Source: Paramacrobiotus metropolitanus
Taxonomy: Eukaryota > Tardigrada > Eutardigrada > Parachela > Macrobiotidae
NCBI RefSeq assembly: GCF_019649055.1
Contig: NW_026570388.1
Location: 62,001 to 126,000, forward strand
Direction: 5' to 3'
Length of the DNA stretch: 64,000 bases
The notes beneath the pieces were generated by a model. It worked only from the letters and a program-made list of their open reading frames with translations. It made no database searches and was not told where the DNA came from. Position numbers and translations under genes: made by a program. Positions 54,655 through 64,000 of this stretch are shown here, in pieces; position 1 is the first letter of the stretch; every line of letters begins with the position of its first letter.

Positions 54655-56470
54655 TTTAATACAGTCCGCCGAGACAAGCTGCTGGATAAAGTCTTCGAGC
54701 GGATCCCTGCATACTACAACTTCGTTCGTTCAGCTTATGGCGAAGCCACAACTTTGTTTTGCATTTCCCCCAGTAGTGGCGTCACCATACCGTCCGCCAG
54801 TGGTGTGCAGCAGGGGGATCCCTGCGCACCGATGTATTATGGTTTACTAACGCAAGATGTCTCTTCACAGAGCCAGGCCGATATCAACCTCTGGTATTTA
54901 GACGACGGTGTTTCGGCTGGTGATCCGGAAGCTGTGAAAGATACCCTGGTGAATATCAAAGGAGCAGCCGCCACAGTAGGCTTGCAGCTGAACACAGCGA
55001 AATGCGAACTATACATGCACGGCGGAACCCCCGAAGAGCGTCAGGCCGTAGTTCAGACATTCCTCAACGCTGCACCGGATATTCGGATATCGAAGCCGGA
55101 AGAACTGGAACTACTGTGCTCACCATTACTGAATGAAGCTATCGCGGGCGCGTTGATGAAAAAGGTCGGTCAAGCTCAAGTGCTTGCCGACCAGCTGGGT
55201 ATATTGCCTTCACATCAGGGGCTGTTTTTGCTTAAGAACTGCTTGTCGCTGCCGAAATTGTTGTATCTTCTTAGAACGTCACCGTGCTGGCAGTGTCCGG
55301 ATGAGCTGAAGAGATTTGATGACGTCATCCGGGAGAAAGCGGAACAGCTTACCAACGTAGCAATGTCTAGTTCAGTCTGGAAGCAAGCCTCGTTACCCAC
55401 GAAATTTGGGGGCCTGGGATTGATTAACGCAGCGGACGTCGCGCTCGCCGCTTACGCCTCATCGGTTCACGGAGCGACCGGAATGGTGTGCAGCATTACC
55501 GGCGACGCCACCATAAGGGACAGGTGTAATCAATTAACGGAAGCATGGACAAATCGCTTCTCCATGGAGCCCCCGCGTACGGAAAGCCGCTGTCTCCAAT
55601 CGGTTTGGACAACACTGCAGCACTCCCAGACAGCGACCCGCATGATGGATAACGCCGACGTATTTACCTCTGCCCGCCTGTTGGCTGCATCCTCACCGGA
55701 GTCGCGTGCCTGGTTATCTGCTTTACCCGTTTCAGTTTTCGGAAATTTATTGGAAGACGCACACTTGCGCATTGCCGTGGCACGGCGGCTGGGAGCTCCA
55801 GTCTGTGAGAAGCATGTTTGCCGGTGCGGTAGTACTGTAGACAGTCTTGGACTTCACGGATTGGTATGCAAGTTAGCGAAAGGGAGACACGGTGTCCACG
55901 CAGTCTTGAACGAAGCAATGAAGCGTGCACTGAGTTCGGCAAAAGTGCCATCGTCCCTTGAACCGGCGGGTTTAGACAGAGGCGATGGAAAACGGCCCGA
56001 CGGTGTGACAGCATTCCCTTGGAAAAATGGAAAGCCGCTAGTATGGGATGTAACCGTGGCGGACACATTTGCCCAAACGTACATCGCCCAGACGTCCAGG
56101 GTGCCGGGAAGTGCAGCGGAAATACGCGAAAACCGGAAGTTAGGAAAGTACAGCGGGCTGGCAGACCGTTATACCGTTCAACCGCTGGCGTTCGAAACTA
56201 CAGGCACATTCGGACCACTGACGAAGAAATTCTTCAAAGAGCTGTCGAGAAAGATTATTGACAGTACAGGCAATCCCCGCTCAGGAGAGTTTTTGCGCCA
56301 AAAAATTGGTATTGAGATTCAGCGAGGAAATGCGGTGTCTGTTCTCGGTACATTCGGCGACACGGTGGAGAGGGAAGATGTGTACTTTGCATTTCATTTA
56401 GCGGAACGAAAATGATGTTATGGTTTTTGTTAACTGATATTCTTGTATTACATTGTCCAATACGAACCTC
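54655..56470 (+). mobile_element. LINE with C-terminal PD-(D/E)XK endonuclease, 5' truncated
   Basis: The frame opens in the middle of the RT (AFNTVRRDKLLDKVFERIP, near 54656) and runs to a stop at 56413-56415 without interruption. Seen in order: RT block VQQGDPCAPMYYGLL, catalytic YLDDG (near 54898), QLNTAKCEL; thumb and linker; a zinc-knuckle CRCGSTVDSLGLHGLVC (near 55820); and an endonuclease core RPDGVTAFPW ... LVWDVTVADT (near 55995-56065). The architecture is that of the metazoan R2/NeSL-like group, which nicks DNA with a restriction-type nuclease. Motif A and everything upstream are missing, so this copy is dead although its remaining frame is clean, suggesting a recent insertion. Confidence 0.85.
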
Positions 56471-56929
56471 ATTAAATAGTGGTCTTTACTAATGAGTAGT
56501 ATACGCAAAAAAAAAACTAAATTCGGCACTCGTTAGCGTGCATGCGTGTGCCGAAGCATAAGGCTGCTGTAAAATAGGTTGAACCTGCCACGTCAAGCTC
56601 ATAAAATTCAGTAAAAGCCGGTTATTCGTCGCAATGGTACAGAAGCGTTCAGAAATGCTACGAGCAATCTTGTAATAAAAACTAATAATTACTGATGCCG
56701 GTGGTATCGTGATGATGTAATTAGTTTGTATCGGAGAAACCTTTCAACTTTCGTAAACTATTTTAGCATCGCGCCGCCTGTGATTCGCTGCCTTTGATGC
56801 CAAAGAGATTGCAGAGGCTGCAGTCATGGCGCGATTACGCTAAACATATTTAAAATTTCCTAATGTAAAATTTCTGAAAATACGCTGTACACAAACATTT
56901 AGGCTAAAAAAGTTTTATCTTTTTTTAGC
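56471..56929. other. Spacer between LINE and amylase-like gene
   Basis: AT-rich, no open frame of interest. A 16-bp inverted pair (AGGCTAAAAAAGTTTTATCTTTTTTTAGCCT, 56901-56932) just at the 3' end of the amylase-like gene could form a hairpin. Confidence 0.4.
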
Positions 56930-58709
56930 CTAAATGGACCTAACTGGGATAATCCACTCATTCCACCCCCCAGGAAAGTAGTGATCCCATTGAGCAGCGG
57001 CATCCGAAGGGGGAGAATCAAATACCGACACTGCCGATCGATTCCCGTATGTCGGTGGTCCTTGCCAGTGCGCTGTGGCATCCGTTGTCGAGTAATCCCA
57101 TATGATTCTAGGGATACCTAAGTGAGGAGTCGTTAAGAGCAGCAGCAGTGTGGCAGTAACTTCGTCGGCTCGGTCCATCGCCTCGAACACCGGATAACCC
57201 CATGCGGTGTAACGGTCGCTGTGGGTAACCTCGTGGTGTTCGTAGGCGAGAATTTTAAACTGACCAAATGTCAGGCGCGTTTCGTAGAAAAGATAACTCC
57301 TAAATAAGAACGTCATGTTCAAAACTCCCAGGGTGGAGTTGCCAAAGCTGAACCCGGCTTCATTGTCGTAACCGTTGGACAGAATCGAGCGGGTATGAGC
57401 GGCCAATCGCGGACTGAAATAGGTCAGGTCAGGCTCTGGCGTACTGAAATCTGGTTCTGCTGCTTCGCTGCGGATCTCAAAATAAACAAACATGTTCTCC
57501 ATGAGAGAACTGTTGCTTGAAGACGATTTCTCTTCAATGGCCGCTCGTAACTGATCAATGTTAGATAAACTGGCGGACATCACCGATATCCCAACAACTC
57601 CGTACTGTCCCAAGCTGACAATGAAGTCCGCTATCTAGAATAACGAGTGAGCACTACTTGCTGCATTACACTTCTTTTTGCGTCGACACTTTAACCAATG
57701 TACTGTCGGTAAAAACACTACGGACGTCGCACCTGCTGCTTCACTTCGTCCTTCGTCAAGTCTAGTTTAAGTACCGGCGCATCAGAAAAGGTGTACGGCG
57801 TGGTAGGATGGCATTCGGCGGCAGTATTGCCATCCTGGGTGGATGAGCAGACTTCGCTGCTGGTGATCAGGGTACGAACTAGTTTATTCCCATTCACTCT
57901 GCAATACACAAGTCTTCACAATTAAGCAGCTAGTCTGACAATTTGTTTTTTGCACTCGAACAACACGAACGCTTCCAGAACATTCATTTGTACTTGGAAA
58001 GTTATTCTCACTTATTTCAGACTTACTTCATTGATCGCTGCTCTTCATTGACGAAATACCACACCCTGTTACTATCCCGCCCCAGTCCGGCATCCACTGC
58101 GACCAGATGATTAAGGACGACTTCGGCGTAGATGGAAATGCCGGAGCGATTGCATGTTGCAGTCGTTTCGCGGAATTCCTCGGCTGAGCCCGACCGGGTT
58201 CGGCCAATATAGAGACCGGTCGGTTGGTAGCGCTCCCACCAGGGCCGCTTCACCCTGCGATCCCGCAGCGGCTAGTCGATAATGCGGTGCGGCTGTGGTG
58301 TGCTGACCTTAAAAAGCAGGGTATGATTGATTTGCTGGCAGCGCGAGTTTCGGTCAACAACATTCACTGTATTTCCCTAATTAAAATGGTGCACAAGTTA
58401 TTTATGTAGCTGAATTGTTATTTAATAATGCAGCTTAGTTCCCTTAGATGAAGTCATGGAGTCAACAATTTTTTTCAATGCAGTTTCTGGTTTAATGCTT
58501 AGTTTCACCTGCAAAACCACCATTCCGGATACACTTTGCAGATGCTCGGAACACAAGCGAGCGACATCTTTCCACGACCATTGGAACAACTGAATAATGG
58601 GACGGTAATCGTCCGACTGCCGCTGGAATCGTACGGCAAAAGCATGTGCTATGAGCAGCACGCAGAACACTCCGAAAGACAGAGATACATTCTGCATGTT
58701 GAGTGTCAC
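56930..58709 (-). CDS. Secreted alpha-amylase-like protein, probable pseudoenzyme, 438 aa
   Basis: Exons 58509-58709, 58027-58271, 57733-57898, 56930-57634, phases consistent. The protein begins with a signal peptide (LSFGVFCVLLIAHAFA), then the GH13 family-15-like landmarks IIQLFQWSWKDVA, RPWWERYQPTG and GISIYAEVVLNHLV, then LKLDLTKDEV. At the catalytic block GFRxDA the sequence reads GISVMSAS, so the nucleophile Asp and the chloride-ligand Arg are lost. The acid/base Glu may remain (VYFEI). The third Asp of the NHD block appears as His-Glu (YEHHEV). C-terminal QGPP is kept. At 438 aa it is shorter than typical animal amylases (near 490). I infer starch hydrolysis is lost; carbohydrate binding may remain. 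Confidence 0.8.
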
Positions 58710-60380
58710 AAGCCGGATCGTATTACCATAAGAGCGGCGGCCAGGGGGTACTGTGAAGTTTCATGTAGACGCTGTCATAGGCTGGGTTGTGCAGGCCTAC
58801 TCTTTTGAAATGAAATTTGAATTTCAGTTCCTCTGAAATGCTATCTGGCCACGCTTCCGATAACTACCAACAATACTATATGAATAAAAAGATGCATCTA
58901 TAGATCTCCTGCTTTCAACACAGCCCATAATCATATTACCAAGTACCAACACTAGAGTTCTAAGTCGGCCGTGTCGTGTTTGATTTACGCACATTCTTAT
59001 CAGCAAGACAATAATGTCAAGATTCCAGGCTGTTGCATACAGCGTCAGAATTATCTGTGTTGGAATAACGTGCTGCTGAGCCAGATAATTCTGTGTTATG
59101 TACTGCAAATGGGCTGGTTATTTTGAGTTTGCTTTCCTAATCTGCATGGAGGCTTAATATCCGGTTGAAATAACTTATTGAAGTAGATAGTGCAGTACAC
59201 GCGAAACTCCGGAAACATACGGTACACGTTTTGTTATCAGCACCTGGACAAATTTCCACATTTCTTTAATTATTAATGTACATTACATTGCGTATTACTT
59301 GTATACACCTAAACAAAGGCACAAAAATAGTGCGATGCAATGTGCGCAGAACAGAGCCAGGAATCAAAACTCAACATAAAAGACGTTAGAAACATCGCTA
59401 TTCCGGCTTTTATTGCTTATCAGTTATGACCGAAGATTTAATAACGCTATCAGTGTTTGAAAGAAAGATATAATGATTACTGCTTACGTATCGGTACTGG
59501 AAACATATTCTCAACTCGGCTGCAGTTTACCGATAGAAAGTGCATAGCTAGTGATTTGCTACTCAGCGACTACTCGCTAGTGTGAAACAGGGATAATTCG
59601 AAATCTTCGGGCAAGCATGAAATTTATCCACTGCTAAATTTATCTGTGGCTATTGATTTTAATATTATTTGTATAATCTGGATGCGGTTATCTGGTACTT
59701 GCTAGGCTTGATAAAACATGCGAAATCAATTTTCTTTAGCAGATGACGGGCAGATTTGTCCTGGTTTGCGGCTTATTTGCGCGAAACAAGACCAGTGATC
59801 ACTGGGATTTTACGACAAATGACTCTAGTGTGTCCTGCGCAATTCGGAAAGTTCTGATCTGGCTTTTTCGAGGATATTGTCCTCCCGCTAGATACGCATC
59901 CCGGCATGCGCGTTCGCCATCTTTGCATTTCTCCGGCGCTCTTGTTTTTCGGTATGTTTTCGATTTCATTAACGAAACGCTGGTCAAAATAAAAATTCTT
60001 CGGCTAAACTGTCACATTACAGCGGCGGTGAAAGACAACTTGAAAGTATAATTATCAAAAGCAGTTCGTTAAAATTATTGCGAGCACTTACAGTACTTGT
60101 CTTTACGAAGCAGACAGCTGCCACATATTATTATGACATTTATTATTGTCATTATCACTCTTATCTGCGCGTTTCTTTTATCGTCATTCGTCTTCCGCAA
60201 TGCCCTAACATTGACCGTTCTATCTTGCCGATCCAATCGAGTACAGCCATTTATGGCTATTTTGTCAGTGGATTATCTGTCGTTTACGACGTGAACTTAA
60301 TTCACGTTACTGCACGCTTAGGCTCACAATGACATTTTTCTCATCTTTACGATCTGCTTTCTCTGTTGAATTTTACTCAG
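58710..60380. other. Intergenic, no gene identified
   Basis: 1.7 kb upstream of both the amylase-like gene (minus) and the GPCR gene (plus). Several open frames under 110 codons lack family resemblance. The true first exon of the GPCR gene may lie here, since no in-frame ATG precedes its first recognised exon. Confidence 0.4.
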
Positions 60381-63300
60381 TATCTTACTCTGCTCAGTCT
60401 TTTAGGCGTTGCAGTTGTCTCCCTTCATCGTCCAGTGGTATCCAGTCAAGAACAAGCGTTAGCGGAACCTGAGCTTCCAACAGGATGCTATAACTACACA
60501 CAGTCCTGCGATATGGGAACCGAAGACCAGCTGGGCGATTCCAGTGCCGTCATACTGGCATGCTCGCGAGAGCCGGCGACTAGGTTTACGTGGTACCGCC
60601 GTAACTACAACAATACGGGCATTTATAGTGGCTTCAGTCTCTACCAGTTCGATTTAACGGAAGAGCCCAGCGGTTTCGATGGAGAAAACTGTACGCGCTG
60701 GTCAGAACGATTTTGTTACTTGCTATTTAAAGGGCACCTTTCCTCCCTAGGGGGCGTGGTTGCTGTGTCCCTTTGTACCTTTAACCCAGACTCCAACATT
60801 TCAACTTCGGAGGCTACAGTATTCGATCGGGCTGCGGTAATGACAACGGCAAAAGTTCATCAGGAACCTGGAGGATCTATCGTGCTTTCGTACTGGTATC
60901 GCCATTCTCTCGGGGCACCTAATATAACTAGTCCCTACGGCGAAATCTTCCTCTATGTGTACATCGATTATTACGATACACTGGATAATATGCTAGATGT
61001 GCGAGTCTTGCGAGAATTTTGGGTGGGCGGGAGTTACGTAATGTTGTCCGGATACGAGTTCCGGTCGGCTGCTTTCTGCAGTTCCACCGTAACAGGGGAC
61101 ATGGTTGTGGGAAAACCTTCAGTAGTCACAGTAAGTCTCCGGATAAGTGGCATTATGTGGAATTGAATATCTCGGAGGGCGGCATTTATACGCCGGATTG
61201 GGACGACGCCGAACTTCTCCATTTGTCTGAGCTTGTTAGTTTCACCTTCCTAACGTACCATTCTGGTCAGTGCCAATCTGATCAACCCGGTGTGAAAACT
61301 GTCGCGCTGGACAACATCCGGATTGAAGCTAGTTAGTGAAACTTCGATACTTGAGAAGCTGCTTTCTGCTAAATAGTATAATAATTAACGTATTACCCGG
61401 GATTCATGTATGTTCTACATGCTAGTACATTTCGAAAATTCGTATTGGTTAACTTGCTCTTGCTCTACGGTATTTCGACGATTTTCGCATTCCAGAAAGT
61501 TTCAGAATATGAATTCGAATACCAGACACCAGATACGTGCATAATCCTCTGCGCTGTTCAAATTTAGAAGTCTTGATAAATCTTTTATTAATCGCGTGTA
61601 TAAGCCTGCAGAAAAACGACGCTTAATCATTGTACAACAGATTTTTATGCTTTGTCACGACTCACGAGGAACAACGCAGAGAATACCGTCTCTAGTGTGC
61701 GGTACCCAAATTCGTATTGTATAACTGTCCAGAAGGCGAAAAATATGAATTAAGCATACATTAGTTGTCTTTCTTTAGCGCACTGCTCAGAATCAACCCA
61801 CACCACAGCAAGCACCACGACAGATGCCACAACTGCACCGCAGACAGCAAGATACTCGACATCATCTACGAGTAGGCATTAGCCTATTTCAGATTGCATA
61901 CGGTAGAGGCTCCGTACATAAAAGAGTACGGCTTCAGACAAGCAGTACGTTGGCAGGATGAAGACTGCTTCAGATCTTTGTGCGGTTACACTTTGGTCAC
62001 GTAGAGCAACGAAAAAATTACTTATTCGAGTCGAGTGCGCACGAGGACGTGACCAACCTTCTAACGGTCCGGGGGTCTGAGTGTTCAAAAAAGATCCACT
62101 GGCAGCATAAGCTGGCCTGCCATTCACTCATGTGTCTGAGCCGTTGCAAGAATCCGCTTAAGCCAGACAGTTTTTACGCGTCACCGCACGATGCTAGGTT
62201 ACAGCTGCTAACGTCGCAAACGGACGTAAAACAACCCGGAACCGAAGGTTCCACATGGAACCGGAGCCGAAACTAACACAAACCGTGCAATCTGAAATAG
62301 GCTATTCATTTCTGCACACGAGCAGCCACTTTTCCCAATTCGTAGAGGACTTGTGATTGCTGTAGTTTTTCCCACAATCGTGTCCCCTCTTACGGTGGAA
62401 CTACAGAAAACCGACCGGAACTCGTATCCGGACAACATTACGTACTATACCCAGTCGCCACAAAACGTGCTCAACGTAATTCAGAGTGCTGTTGTGAATA
62501 ACTCTCTCCATCTAAATTTCAACGATATTCTGGACACCGCCGGCTTCTTTCAAGCGTTTTCTCACGAAGGAACACCGGCAGATCTACCTGAAGGTGCACA
62601 GAAAGATGCCGTCGACACGCTATTGCAAATCACTGGGCAGATTTTCAGCGCGGAAGAAACCGGGAAACTGGAAGCACCGGCAACTAGCAGCGATGGATAC
62701 GATGCAGCCGCGACGATCTACGAGGCACTGGAAAACATGTACAACAGCCTACCACCGAACGAAGAGCCATATGTGTTCAGTAACTCCTTATCTGTGGCAT
62801 ACGTCAGTGCTGTGCTCATCAACGGTTCTTCCCAGTTTGAAGACTTTAATCTGACGACAAAAATGGAAACTAGGGGGTTCAGCCGAGAGACGGGGATTAC
62901 AGCTGCCGCGGACGACAGTACCGCATCAGTAGCTAGTATTAGTTTTAAAACGAGCGCGCTTCAAGAAGCCTTCGAAGAATTAAGTAAGTTATTGGTAGCT
63001 AAAAGCCAGTGGAAGATTTAATTACATCAGTAAAGAAGCAAACCGTTTTCAGGGCAAACTGCGAACGCAACGATAATGACCTTTTACAGAACAAACAGCG
63101 AATACCACACCAGTAAAGTTTGCCTTTTCCTTGTCGGCGATGCCGTCATTCAAATTCGCCAGGTTCGTTCCCACGAATGAACTGAACGAAAGGTCAAGTC
63201 CGATAGTTTTACTAGCCTCATTGGGTGTGAGTCTCAAGAAAAAGGATATAATCACCATTCGACACAATGTGGACAGTCTGTTTGACGTAAGCAAAAGTAC

Positions 63301-64000
63301 CGGTCAAATATAGGTAAATTGTTTTATAATCTTACAGCAAACGCCTTTGCTTGCAGCACCCATCTGGAGCAAGAAGACAACACCAGTGCATCTTCCTGAA
63401 CTATACGTCCAAGCACTGGTCGGGAGACGGTTGTCGAATGACGGCTAAACATGTTCAATGGGACAACTCCACCGTGGAATGCACCTGCGACCATTTAACG
63501 CCGTTTTCGCTGTTGCTGACTCTGTGTGGTAGTCTATCCAGATCCTTCATCCCGAAGGATCAACCGCTTACGCTGGATTTAGCCGTGGTGACCACAGCGA
63601 CGACCCTCGTGGCGATGGTCTGCTGTGGCCTTGCTCTGATAATCATCATGTACGCGCCACCATTTTAATCCGTTTAAAACTGTACTCTAAGGTTTGGCTG
63701 CACTTAGGGTGAAAATCTGGCATGGACTCGTGGTTTTCGACGACGTCAACTTTGTTCGGATGGGGTTGTGGATAGCGCTCTTCGGCATGTACCTCTTCAC
63801 CATCTTCTCACAACTGATGGTCTACGCCCCCAAACTGTGTGGACAGCAATTCTGTTTAGCCAACGGAATTTTGGTGCACTGGTTTACACTGATGAGCGTT
63901 GGGTGGACCGTAGTGCAGACGGTTGATATCTTGCGAATCCTGCTTTTCCCGTTTAAGCGCGATGTGAAGAGACAAAGTACCAGAGACAAAAAGCACGTTG
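60381..64000 (+). CDS. Adhesion-type GPCR (partial, runs off right edge)
   Basis: First recognised exon from 60381 (after TTTTACTCAG), beginning with a hydrophobic stretch YLTLLSLLGVAVVSL, likely a signal peptide. The ectodomain is Cys- and Asn-glycan-rich, ending DKWHYVELNI ... VKTVALDNIRI, which looks MAM/jelly-roll-like. A Thr-rich linker exon follows near 61780-61870. A GAIN-like region spans about 62455-62983 and 63090-63286. Exon 63357-63649 has the GPS: CIFLNYTSKHWSGDGC ... CTCDHLTPF, cleavage expected at HL/T, then TM1 (LVAMVCCGLALIIIM). Exon 63708 onward holds TM2 (MGLWIALFGMYLFTIF) and TM3. A frame change near 61130, between two clearly homologous halves, is unexplained. Intron assignment between 61330 and 62455 is uncertain. 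Confidence 0.8.
61032..62443. repeat. Inverted duplication inside the GPCR gene
   Basis: About 105 bp at 61032-61135 (GTTACGTAATGTTGTCCGGA onward) recur on the opposite strand at 62338-62443, with roughly 80-85% identity by eye. The second copy is open in the gene's sense frame as well and abuts the GAIN exon. Confidence 0.8.
61882..62302. mobile_element. 421-bp TA-flanked DNA element in a GPCR intron
   Basis: 17-bp inverted ends GCCTATTTCAGATTGCA with TA duplicated outside (61880-61881, 62303-62304). The interior has no gene. The short perfect ends and TA target suggest a Tc1/mariner-like non-autonomous element, unlike the fully palindromic MITEs elsewhere in the window. Confidence 0.75.

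Noticed and set aside
59743-60332. Open frames of 60-102 codons upstream of the GPCR gene
   Set aside because: Unbiased composition, overlapping frames, no domain; only a missing first GPCR exon is plausible here.

Overview
This window looks like a chromosomal segment from a compact-genome animal. The genes are split by GT-AG introns. There is an adhesion-GPCR-like gene with a GPS motif, a secreted alpha-amylase-like gene, F-box genes, and many animal-type mobile elements (a Ty3/gypsy-like retroelement, a C-terminal-endonuclease LINE, tRNA-derived SINEs, TA-flanked MITEs). My best guess is a tardigrade, because the F-box family resembles sequences I associate with tardigrades. That guess is inference, not shown by the sequence.

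Layout. 1-9.1 kb: a minus-strand LTR retroelement with gag, protease and pol in three frames. The Gag/Pro switch sits on a canonical GGGAAAC slippery heptamer, Gag starts with a myristoylation-type MGQTQS, and pol runs off the left edge. 9.4-18.5 kb: a large DNA transposon with three genes: a 17-exon BEN-domain-like gene (minus), a Transposase_21-like transposase (plus) and a decayed zinc-finger gene (minus). Its whole length is peppered with about 30 exact copies of the octamer GGATTTCC/GGAAATCC, which I did not find elsewhere in the window. 18.6-54 kb: an array of one gene family (FB1-FB9 plus two remnants). Each gene has exon 1 with two Tudor/Agenet-like modules, exon 2 with a basic patch, an F-box and a leucine-rich-like tail, and a short conserved exon 3. 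FB1, FB4, FB5, FB7, FB8 and FB9 read open throughout. FB2, FB3 and FB6 carry lesions. MITEs, fold-back elements, SINEs and degenerate minisatellites lie between and inside them. 53.4-56.5 kb: two 5'-truncated LINE copies. 56.9-58.7 kb: an alpha-amylase-like gene whose catalytic nucleophile is gone. 60.4-64 kb: an adhesion GPCR that runs off the right edge.

How the parts may work together. The F-box proteins combine a possible methyl-reader-like N-terminus, a nuclear-signal-like basic patch and an SKP1-binding F-box, so they could be nuclear SCF substrate adaptors that evolve by duplication, loss and transposon insertion. One copy (FB5) has gained an intron that is itself a MITE. In the transposon, the BEN-like protein is a natural candidate to bind the near-palindromic octamer spread through the element. 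All coordinates and gene models were read by hand from the sequence; exon borders are predictions.
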